64,000 bases of DNA from Pseudomonas viridiflava (GTDB taxonomy: Bacteria > Pseudomonadota > Gammaproteobacteria > Pseudomonadales > Pseudomonadaceae). The stretch is from assembly GCF_900590885.1 (NCBI RefSeq), contig NZ_UUON01000050.1, positions 1-64,000 on the forward strand. The letters run 5' to 3'. The notes beneath the pieces are model-generated. The model saw only the letters and a list, made by a program, of their open reading frames with translations. It did no database searches and had not been told where the DNA came from. The stretch's first letter is position 1. The number at the start of each line of letters is the position of its first letter. A program made the translations under genes and the position numbers. Positions 9,274-15,799 of this stretch are shown here, one piece after another.

Positions 9274-9489
9274 ATGGAACGTACACTCAGTTCCGAACTG
9301 TTCTTCGAAGAAAAAGCTGTAAACACCCAGGCTTCCATGCCTTTGCGCGTTCTCGCCAACCTGATGTTGTGGCAGCGCCGCATCTCCAGCCGCCACCAAC
9401 TGGCACGTCTGGATTCGCGTCTGCTGGCTGACGCCGGTATCAGCGAAGCTCAACGCTACGAAGAGCTGAGCAAGCCGTTCTGGCGCTAA
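9274..9489 (+). CDS. DUF1127 (YjiS-like) small protein
   Basis: A 71-aa protein whose C-terminal half (about residues 30-71: LWQRRISSRHQLARLDSRLLADAGISEAQRYEELSKPFWR, given here as consecutive pieces LWQRRISSRHQLARL, DSRLLADAGISEAQR and YEELSKPFWR) matches the DUF1127 pattern: basic helix, L-D-R-LLxDxGI and terminal KPFWR. Function of the family in Pseudomonas is largely unknown; some members elsewhere affect phosphate metabolism or RNA turnover. GGAAGGA lies 7 nt upstream of the ATG, and a 13-bp terminator follows. It shares promoter motifs with the related gene at 9750. Confidence 0.85.
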   Translation: MERTLSSELFFEEKAVNTQASMPLRVLANLMLWQRRISSRHQLARLDSRLLADAGISEAQRYEELSKPFWR

Positions 9490-9543
9490 TTGGCGCTCGC
9501 TGGCCCTGACCCACCGGGTCCACCGCCAGCACTGATTTGTCAA

Positions 9544-9586
9544 AACAAAGCCCGCCCCGGGTATCCGGAGGCGGGCTTTGTTGTTT
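9544..9586 (+). terminator. Rho-independent terminator after the DUF1127 gene
   Basis: A perfect 13-bp stem (AACAAAGCCCGCC / GGCGGGCTTTGTT) with a 13-nt loop, followed by GTTT. It lies about 55 nt beyond the stop codon. Confidence 0.8.
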
Positions 9587-9631
9587 CCGGAGTTCGGGTT
9601 TTCAGCGAGTGAACAGTCGCCCTTTGTATCA

Positions 9632-9662
9632 ACAGGTACAGTTTAAAAAATATAACAGTTAA
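9632..9662 (+). promoter_or_regulatory. Putative operator shared with the other DUF1127 gene
   Basis: ACAGGTACAGTT at 9632-9643 is identical to 9111-9122, and AACAGTTAA at 9654-9662 is identical to 9153-9161. Both pairs sit upstream of DUF1127 genes, so a common regulator is likely. Further TACAAT-like half-sites follow. Confidence 0.5.
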
Positions 9663-9749
9663 GCAGTACAATTTAACCTTGGTGTATCTGTAACGGTCAA
9701 ACCCGCTCGCCCAACATGGTGTTCCCAGACCTCATGAAAGGCGCTCGCC

Positions 9750-9929
9750 ATGGATACGCCACTTCTCAGCCGATTATTGCGCCGCACACTCTCCCTGCTG
9801 GCCAAATGGGCACGCCGCGCTTACGAAAGACGCCAGCTCGCGCAGTTGGATCCGCGCGAACTGTCCGACCTCGGCATCAGCCACGGCGACCGGATAACGG
9901 AGTTGGCCAAACCGTTCTGGCGTGACTAG
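9750..9929 (+). CDS. Second DUF1127 small protein (59 aa)
   Basis: A 59-aa protein beginning MDTPLLSRLLRRTLSLLAKW and ending ELAKPFWRD. The middle (QLAQLDPRELSDLGIS) lines up with DSRLLADAGIS of the neighbouring DUF1127 protein, so the two are paralogues. The ATG at 9750 is preceded by GAAAGG. A frame beginning at 9716 overlaps it but is out of phase and not family-like. Function unknown. Upstream it carries the same ACAGGTACAGTT and AACAGTTAA motifs as the gene at 9274. Confidence 0.8.
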   Translation: MDTPLLSRLLRRTLSLLAKWARRAYERRQLAQLDPRELSDLGISHGDRITELAKPFWRD

Positions 9930-10065
9930 GCAGTCAAGAGGCTATCCGAACGGATAAGCGGCGGCTTAATATCCGACCACCACGTGGCGAACCGCGTAGA
10001 GCAGGCGTCTGATCCTCAATGGCTGACCTGCGCCGCCTTATTCGTTCATCTACAGGAGTCACCCC

Positions 10066-10386
10066 ATGTCCCGTCTTCGCCTGCTCAGTGCCGCCGCTCT
10101 GCTGGCCTTGGCTGCCAATGCCAACGCGACCAGCTTCATCGTGACCACCGACTCTATCGTCGGCGCGCTGAAAGCCACTTCCGACGCCACCTCCGATGCC
10201 ACTTCGTCCCTGCGCGACAATAAAGTCGTGCGCGCTGCGCGTGACGACGCCGCCAGCTTTGTCGCCAGCGAAGGCGCCATCCGTGGCGTGAAGCTCGAAA
10301 GCGCCCTGGCGCAGATCCGCCAGCAGGCCCCACAACTGAACACCGCCACCGACGCACAATTGGCCCAGGCGATCCTGGCGATCTGA
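10066..10386 (+). CDS. Exported DUF2388 family protein, copy 1
   Basis: A 106-aa protein with a cleavable signal peptide (MSRLRLLSAAALLALAANANA) and a mature part dominated by the DUF2388 pattern: TTDSIV, TSDATSSLRD, KVVRAARDDAASFVASEGAIRGVKLE and a terminal LAQAILAI. Function is unknown. CAGGAG lies upstream of the ATG. It is the first of three tandem paralogues followed by a large DUF4105 protein. A direct TSDA repeat (encoded around 10180) makes its linker slightly longer than in the others. A 10-bp hairpin follows it. Confidence 0.85.
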   Translation: MSRLRLLSAAALLALAANANATSFIVTTDSIVGALKATSDATSDATSSLRDNKVVRAARDDAASFVASEGAIRGVKLESALAQIRQQAPQLNTATDAQLAQAILAI

Positions 10387-10397
10387 CACAGAATGTA

Positions 10398-10422
10398 TCA
10401 GGGAGCGCCACCCGCTCCCTGA
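10398..10422 (+). other. 10-bp hairpin between DUF2388 copies 1 and 2
   Basis: TCAGGGAGCG pairs with CGCTCCCTGA around a CCACC loop. There is no T tract, so it may be an mRNA stabiliser or attenuator rather than a classical terminator. Confidence 0.45.
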
Positions 10423-10488
10423 CACCTTCACTGGCTCTCGCCCGGGCATTGCGCTAGCCTTGTCGCTCGTTTTCAGTTGTCGAGTCCC

Positions 10489-10797
10489 ATGGCTTTTTCA
10501 TACCGTCTGTTACTAGCCCCTGTGATGTTTTTCGCGGTCGGGTCGCCAATGGCTTTTGCCTTTGACCTGACCACCCAAAGCACCGTCGCGAGCGCGTACG
10601 CCACCAGCAAGGTGACCTCCGCGCCCTTCGACCGGAAAGTCATCGTTGCCGCCCAGGATGACGCCGCCGCGTTCATCGCAACGGACGGTGAATGGCGGGG
10701 GGCACGGTTGGAATCGGCACTGGATTACCTGCGCCGCAGCCAACCAAAACTTAGCGCCAGCGACCTTGAACTGGCGCAGGCAATTCTCGTCCAATAA
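10489..10797 (+). CDS. Exported DUF2388 family protein, copy 2
   Basis: A 102-aa paralogue with a signal peptide (MAFSYRLLLAPVMFFAVG, cleavage likely after AFA) and the core KVIVAAQDDAAAFIATDGEWRGARLESAL ending LAQAILVQ, written here in part as KVIVAAQDDAAAF. It diverges more than copies 1 and 3 and lacks the TSDATSSLRD motif in full. The ATG at 10489 is preferred over an in-frame TTG at 10477. Function unknown; its place between two paralogues and upstream of the DUF4105 gene suggests a shared role. Confidence 0.78.
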   Translation: MAFSYRLLLAPVMFFAVGSPMAFAFDLTTQSTVASAYATSKVTSAPFDRKVIVAAQDDAAAFIATDGEWRGARLESALDYLRRSQPKLSASDLELAQAILVQ

Positions 10798-10836
10798 TCA
10801 TCTTTGTATTTCCATCTTTGTATCTGGAGTTATTCC

Positions 10837-11157
10837 ATGCGTAGCCCGCTGATCGCCGCCACCCTGGGCCTGCTGTTGTTGGCCGACGTTGCCCAGGCGC
10901 ACACCCTGGTAGCCACCAGTAACATCATTGTTCGCGCCTCTGGCCGCACCATTGATTTCACCTCGGACACCACCACCTCCATCCGCGACTCCAAGGTCGT
11001 GCGCGAAGCCCACGATGACGCCGCCAGTTTCGTCGCCACCAACGGCGAAATCCGTGGCGCCCAACTGGAAGCCGCCTTCGACACCCTGCGCACCCGCCTG
11101 CCGGAAGCGCGCGACGCCAGTGACCAGACCCTCGCCGAAGCTATCCTCGCTCTGTGA
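10837..11157 (+). CDS. Exported DUF2388 family protein, copy 3
   Basis: A 106-aa paralogue with signal peptide MRSPLIAATLGLLLLADVAQA, then TSNIIV, TSDTTTSIRDSKVV and DDAASFVATNGEIRGAQLE, ending LAEAILAL. GGAG lies upstream of this ATG; an upstream in-frame Met at 10804 would spoil the signal peptide. Its stop TGA overlaps the GTG start of the DUF4105 gene (GTGA), strong evidence of translational coupling with that large exported protein. Confidence 0.83.
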   Translation: MRSPLIAATLGLLLLADVAQAHTLVATSNIIVRASGRTIDFTSDTTTSIRDSKVVREAHDDAASFVATNGEIRGAQLEAAFDTLRTRLPEARDASDQTLAEAILAL

Positions 11158-13115
11158 GGCGCCTCGCTGCCTGGCTCCTGGCCGGGACTGTGCTGCTCTG
11201 TGCGAGCGCAGCCCAGGCCAGCCTGCAACTGCGGCTCAAGTCTGATGGCTTGAGCCCGGCCGAACAGCAGGCCAGCCAGGCATTGCTCGATGAAGCGCTG
11301 CGCTCGCTGCCGCCGCGCTTTATCGAACAGCTGGACCGAACCATCGACGTCGGCTGGACCGACAAGATGCCCGAGAACGCCTATGGCCAGGCCTCTCTGG
11401 TGTCGGAGCTGGACCTCAACCGCAACTTGCTCGCCAGCCTGACTGACGGCAGCGCCGCCACCCAGAAAACCAATCGCCCCCACGGCACCGTGCGCCGGGA
11501 AATGCTCGCCACCGTGCTGCATGAACTGACCCACATCTATGACCGTGCGCGCCTGTGGCCCAAGGACGAGCGCGCGCTGATCAATCGTTGCAGCCGGCAG
11601 AACAACATCACCGGCCTGATCGGCCTGCCCGACCAATGCCGTGGCCAGAACGACCGGCGCTTCACCCTCAGTGACGACCCGCGCCTGCTCGACCTCGCCG
11701 GGTGGCCACAATATGTCGGCCGCCGTGGCGAACGCGAACAGCACAACCGCCAGATCGCGCGCAGCCCGGACATCTACGAAACCACCAGCCCGCTGGAGTT
11801 CGTGGCGGTCAACATGGAGTACTTCCTCCTCGACCCAAGCTACGCCTGCCGGCGCCCCGCGCTGTTCCGCTATTACAAGGAGCACTTCGGCTGGGCCCCG
11901 CCGGAGCAGGACACTTGCGAAAAGACCTACGCATTCCTCAACGCCGGTAACGATTTCGCCAAGACCCCGCTGGGCCACGTCGACCCAGAGCGCGTCTACG
12001 AGATCGACTACCTGCTGGCCGAAGCCAACCAGAATCTGGTGAGCCGCTGGGGCCACAGCATGTTGCGCCTGGTGATCTGCGCGCCGGGCCGCCCCCGTGG
12101 CCCGGATTGCCGACTGGATCTGGACCAGCACCTGGTGTTGTCCTACCGCGCTTTTGTCGGTGACGTACAGCTGTCGAGCTGGGATGGCCTGGTGGGCAAA
12201 TACCCATCACGCTTGTTTGTCCTGCCGCTGGCCCAGGTAATCGACGAATACACCAAGACCGAACTGCGCGGCCTGGCGTCGGTGCCGCTGAAACTCACGC
12301 GCCAAGAGATCAACGACACCGTCGAGCACGCCGCAGAAATGCACTGGAGCTACGACGGCAGCTACTTCTTCCTGTCCAACAACTGCGCAGTCGAAAGCCT
12401 CAAGCTGTTGCGTAGCGGCAGTGCCAACCCGCAACTGACCGGGCTGGACAACATCACCCCCAATGGTCTGCTAGAAGTGCTGCAAGCCCGCGGCCTCGCG
12501 GATACCAGCGTACTCAATGACAAACGCGAGGCCCTGCGCCTGGGTTACCACTTCGACTCGTTCCGCGAACGCTACCAGGCGATGTTCGACGTGCTGCGTA
12601 AACACCTGCCAATCAAACAGACCCAGGTAGAAGACTGGCTGGCCCTCAGCGCCGCAGAGCGCCGCCAATGGTTCGACCAGGCGGATCTGCGCACCAGCGC
12701 CGCGCTGTTGCTGCTGGAGCAGGCGAGCTTTCGCAAACAGTTGATGCTGGCCCAGGACGAAGTGAAGCAGCGCTACCTCGGGGCCCGCGAACTTAAAAAC
12801 GGCGACATGGAGAAAGCCAACGCCACCTTGCAGCAGATCCTCGCCAACAGTGGCTTCCTCAGCCGCCCGGCAGAACTGCTCGGCAGCGGCGGCTACGGCC
12901 TGCCGCAACCGTCGGAGTCCGAGCGCCTGGAATCGGAAAGCGCCGAGCGCCAGAAGCAGCTGCAATCGCTGACCGGCGAGCTGGATAAAGAGGTGAGGGC
13001 GCTGCTGGAGCCATCCCGCGCTGCTGAAATTGCGGCCTGCGAAGCCAACCTCAAGCAAGTCGGCGAGCATCTGCGCAAACTGCACAAAGCCGCCGGCGGC
13101 CTCGAACTGCCCTGA
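11154..13115 (+). CDS. Exported DUF4105 (Lnb_N-like) protein with HELTH metalloprotease-like motif
   Basis: A 653-aa exported protein with a signal peptide of about 23 residues (ending AAQA). An N-terminal domain contains VLHELTHIYDRA, an HExxH zinc-site motif at residues 123-127. The middle carries the DUF4105 signature: WGHSMLRL (His 301) and NNCAVESLKLL (Cys 411), the His/Cys positions expected of a permuted papain-like fold. The C-terminal 200 residues are helical and charged and look coiled-coil-like. The GTG start overlaps the preceding DUF2388 stop. Some DUF4105/Lnb proteins are implicated in lipoprotein N-acylation in other bacteria; whether that applies here is unknown. Confidence 0.8.
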   Translation: MRRLAAWLLAGTVLLCASAAQASLQLRLKSDGLSPAEQQASQALLDEALRSLPPRFIEQLDRTIDVGWTDKMPENAYGQASLVSELDLNRNLLASLTDGSAATQKTNRPHGTVRREMLATVLHELTHIYDRARLWPKDERALINRCSRQNNITGLIGLPDQCRGQNDRRFTLSDDPRLLDLAGWPQYVGRRGEREQHNRQIARSPDIYETTSPLEFVAVNMEYFLLDPSYACRRPALFRYYKEHFGWAPPEQDTCEKTYAFLNAGNDFAKTPLGHVDPERVYEIDYLLAEANQNLVSRWGHSMLRLVICAPGRPRGPDCRLDLDQHLVLSYRAFVGDVQLSSWDGLVGKYPSRLFVLPLAQVIDEYTKTELRGLASVPLKLTRQEINDTVEHAAEMHWSYDGSYFFLSNNCAVESLKLLRSGSANPQLTGLDNITPNGLLEVLQARGLADTSVLNDKREALRLGYHFDSFRERYQAMFDVLRKHLPIKQTQVEDWLALSAAERRQWFDQADLRTSAALLLLEQASFRKQLMLAQDEVKQRYLGARELKNGDMEKANATLQQILANSGFLSRPAELLGSGGYGLPQPSESERLESESAERQKQLQSLTGELDKEVRALLEPSRAAEIAACEANLKQVGEHLRKLHKAAGGLELP

Positions 13116-13136
13116 AATCCCCAGATTAAACACAGT

Positions 13137-13189
13137 TCAAATGTGGGAGGGGCGGTGCGACGATTCGACTTGCCCCCTCCCACATTTGA
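13137..13189. repeat. REP/REPIN element R1 (short hybrid form)
   Basis: Begins TCAAATGTGGGAGGGG and ends with the inverse CCCCTCCCACATTTGA. The core contains GGTGCGACGATTCGACTTG. It lies 21 nt after the DUF4105 gene. Similar elements in P. fluorescens SBW25 are mobilised by RAYT transposases. Confidence 0.85.
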
Positions 13190-13326
13190 TCCCTGTATGC
13201 CTGAAGACCGTGCGTCTGCCCGCCATAACTGATTGGCCACCGAAAGCTGGCTGAAAGCTTCCCCGTCTAGGATCGCCCCCACTGCCGGCAACAGACCGGC
13301 CGTTTACAACAACAATGGTGATCCTG

Positions 13327-13395
13327 ATGTCCGCTCCTACCCGCCTGTTCGCCCCAACTCCGCCCGTACGCCTCGTGCCTTTCGTTCTGCGCTGA
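13327..13395 (+). CDS. Possible 22-aa leader peptide upstream of citMHS
   Basis: A short frame starting ATG at 13327 encodes a proline/arginine/valine-rich 22-residue peptide (starts MSAPTRLF, ends VPFVLR) and stops 49 nt before the CitMHS start. A GGTGATCCTG stretch precedes the ATG. It may be a leader or simply chance; no conservation can be judged here. Confidence 0.25.
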   Translation: MSAPTRLFAPTPPVRLVPFVLR

Positions 13396-13444
13396 CCCCA
13401 CCCGGTTCGCCATTCCCTAGCCGCGCTACGCCTGGAGTATTCCT

Positions 13445-14752
13445 ATGCTGACTTTCCTTGGCTTTGCCATGGTCATCACGTTCATGTACCTGATCATGAC
13501 CAAGCGCCTGTCCGCGCTGATCGCCTTGATCATCGTGCCGATCCTGTTCGCCCTGTTTGGTGGCTTTGCACCCGAGATCGGCCCGATGATGCTCGCGGGC
13601 ATCACCAAGCTTGCGCCGACCGGCGTGATGCTGATGTTCGCCATCCTCTACTTTGCCCTGATGATCGACTCGGGCCTGTTCGACCCGGCCGTGCGCAAGA
13701 TCCTCAAGATGGTCAAGGGTGACCCGCTGAAAGTGTCGGTCGGTACCGCCGTACTGGCGCTGGTGGTGTCCCTCGACGGCGACGGCGCTACCACCTACAT
13801 GATCTGCGTGGCCGCCATGCTGCCGCTGTACCAGCGCATCGGCATGAGCCCGCGGATCATGGCCGGCCTGATCATCCTCGCCGGTGGCGTGATGAACATG
13901 ACCCCTTGGGGTGGCCCGACCGCCCGCGCCGCCAGTGCGCTGCATGTGGACCCGTCGGACATCTTCGTACCGATGATCCCGGCCATGGCCGCCGGTGTGG
14001 TGGCGATCCTGGTGATCGCCTACATGTACGGCAAGCGCGAACGTGCGCGCCTTGGCGAACTGCACCTGCAAGGTGATGACGTCGATCACAGCGAAATCAG
14101 CGTGTCGCAGTTCCCCGATGCTCGCCGTCCAAAACTGATCTGGTTCAACGGTGCCCTGACCTTCGCCCTGATGTGCGCCCTGATCGCTGGCCTGCTGCCA
14201 CTGCCGGTGCTGTTCATGGTGGCGTTCAGTATCGCGATGATCGTCAACTACCCATGCCTGCAAATGCAGAAAGACCGCATCGCCGCCCACTCCGGCAGCG
14301 TGCTCGCGGTCACCGGCCTGATTTTCGCCGCCGGTATCTTCACCGGGATCCTGTCGGGCACCGGCATGGTCGATGCCATGTCCAAAAGCCTGCTGACCGT
14401 CATCCCTGACGCGCTGGGCCCTTACCTGGCCGTGATCACCGCGCTGGTGAGCATGCCGTTCACCTTCTTCATGTCCAACGATGCGTTCTACTACGGCGTA
14501 TTGCCGGTACTCGCCGAAGCCGCCAGCCACTACGGCATCAGCGCCGTGGAAATGGCCCGCGCGTCCATCGTCGGCCAGCCCGTGCACTTGCTCAGCCCGC
14601 TGGTACCTTCGACCTACCTGCTGGTGGCCCTGGCCGGTATCGAATTTGGCGATCACCAGCGCTTCACCCTGAAGTGGGCAGTGCTGGTGTGCCTGTGCAT
14701 AATGGTCGCCGCTTTGCTGATGGGGATTTTTCCGCTGTTCAGCACTCTATAA
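13445..14752 (+). CDS. CitMHS family citrate:metal symporter
   Basis: A 435-aa inner-membrane carrier of the CitMHS family, which takes up citrate complexed with a divalent metal in symport with protons. About twelve hydrophobic helices are visible. The N-terminus MLTFLGFAMVITFMYLIMTK, the SLDGDGATTYMI block and the GGVMNMTPWGGPTARA motif are typical. The start is preceded by GGAGTATTCCT. Metal preference (Mg or Ca) cannot be told from sequence. A possible leader peptide lies upstream. Confidence 0.87.
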   Translation: MLTFLGFAMVITFMYLIMTKRLSALIALIIVPILFALFGGFAPEIGPMMLAGITKLAPTGVMLMFAILYFALMIDSGLFDPAVRKILKMVKGDPLKVSVGTAVLALVVSLDGDGATTYMICVAAMLPLYQRIGMSPRIMAGLIILAGGVMNMTPWGGPTARAASALHVDPSDIFVPMIPAMAAGVVAILVIAYMYGKRERARLGELHLQGDDVDHSEISVSQFPDARRPKLIWFNGALTFALMCALIAGLLPLPVLFMVAFSIAMIVNYPCLQMQKDRIAAHSGSVLAVTGLIFAAGIFTGILSGTGMVDAMSKSLLTVIPDALGPYLAVITALVSMPFTFFMSNDAFYYGVLPVLAEAASHYGISAVEMARASIVGQPVHLLSPLVPSTYLLVALAGIEFGDHQRFTLKWAVLVCLCIMVAALLMGIFPLFSTL

Positions 14753-14768
14753 TCGTACCGACTCACCC

Positions 14769-14798
14769 ACCGCGCGGCGCTGCAGCTTGCGCGGTTTA
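14769..14798 (+). terminator. Possible weak terminator after citMHS
   Basis: A 7-bp stem (ACCGCGC / GCGCGGT) with a 13-nt loop is followed by only three T residues. It lies in the short gap before the TerC gene. Confidence 0.35.
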
Positions 14799-14820
14799 AC
14801 ACTTGCTCAAAGGAATACAC

Positions 14821-15588
14821 ATGGAATGGCTGACCAATCCGGAAATCTGGATTGCCTTCTTCACCCTGACGGCGCTCGAGATCGTCCTGGGCATCGATAA
14901 CATCATCATGATTTCGATCCTGGTCAGCCGCATGCCCAAGCATATGCAGGCGCGTACCCGGATCTTCGGCCTCGCGCTGGCCATGGTCACGCGAATCCTG
15001 TTGCTGCTGTCGATCACCTGGGTCATGCAACTGACCGCCGACCTGTTCGTGGTCTTCGGCCAGGGCATTTCCGGTCGCGACCTGATCCTGTTCTTCGGTG
15101 GTCTGTTCCTGCTGTGGAAAAGCTCCCAGGAGATGTACCACGCCCTGGAAGGTGAAGACGAAACCCACGACGAGCCAGGCGGCAAGGGCGGCAAGTTCAT
15201 CTACACCATCATCCAGATCGCGATCATCGACATCGTGTTCTCGCTGGACTCGGTGATCACCGCCGTCGGCATGGTTTCGCATGTACCGGTCATGGTCGCC
15301 GCGATCGTCGTCGCTGTACTGGTGATGATGCTGGCAGCCGGCACCATCAGCGAATTCATCGACAAGCACCCGTCGCTGAAAATGCTGGCGCTGTCGTTCC
15401 TGCTGGTGGTCGGTACGGTACTGATCGCCGAATCGTTCGATGTGCACGTGCCAAAAGGCTACGTCTACTTCGCCATGGCGTTCTCGCTGGCAGTGGAAGC
15501 AGTGAACATCAAGATGCGTACTGCCATCGCGAAAAAGAAGAAACAGCAGGATCCTGTGAAACTGCGTAAAGACATTCCGGGTCAATAA
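14821..15588 (+). CDS. TerC family integral membrane protein
   Basis: A 255-aa membrane protein of the TerC family (YoaE/YgdQ-like), whose members are linked to tellurite resistance and, in several bacteria, to export of metals such as manganese. The paired acidic motifs characteristic of the family are present: LEIVLGIDNIIMISILVSRMP near the start (key residues E and D) and IDIVFSLDSVITAVGM in the middle. A cytoplasmic tail is lysine-rich (AKKKKQQ). The start was set at MEWLTNPEIW because AAAGGAA precedes it. A strong terminator follows. Its substrate is not known. Confidence 0.87.
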   Translation: MEWLTNPEIWIAFFTLTALEIVLGIDNIIMISILVSRMPKHMQARTRIFGLALAMVTRILLLLSITWVMQLTADLFVVFGQGISGRDLILFFGGLFLLWKSSQEMYHALEGEDETHDEPGGKGGKFIYTIIQIAIIDIVFSLDSVITAVGMVSHVPVMVAAIVVAVLVMMLAAGTISEFIDKHPSLKMLALSFLLVVGTVLIAESFDVHVPKGYVYFAMAFSLAVEAVNIKMRTAIAKKKKQQDPVKLRKDIPGQ

Positions 15589-15601
15589 GCCCGAGCCAGA
15601 C

Positions 15602-15631
15602 AAAAAGGGGCTTTTATAAGCCCCTTTTTTT
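15602..15631 (+). terminator. Rho-independent terminator after terC
   Basis: A 12-bp perfect stem (AAAAAGGGGCTT / AAGCCCCTTTTT) with a 4-nt loop and a run of seven Ts, 14 nt after the stop codon. It would work in both directions. Confidence 0.92.
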
Positions 15632-15799
15632 CATCCATAAAAAGCTGATTTCATGACAGTTTTGTTTCAATCCCGACTTTAGCTATGCGATGCTGGCGCG
15701 GAGCCCATTCGCCAACTACAGCTTAACTACAAGACGTAGAACGGCACGCGGTAACTTTCCTACGCTCCTGCTGGAGCGCACCCACACGGGGGGCCGAGC

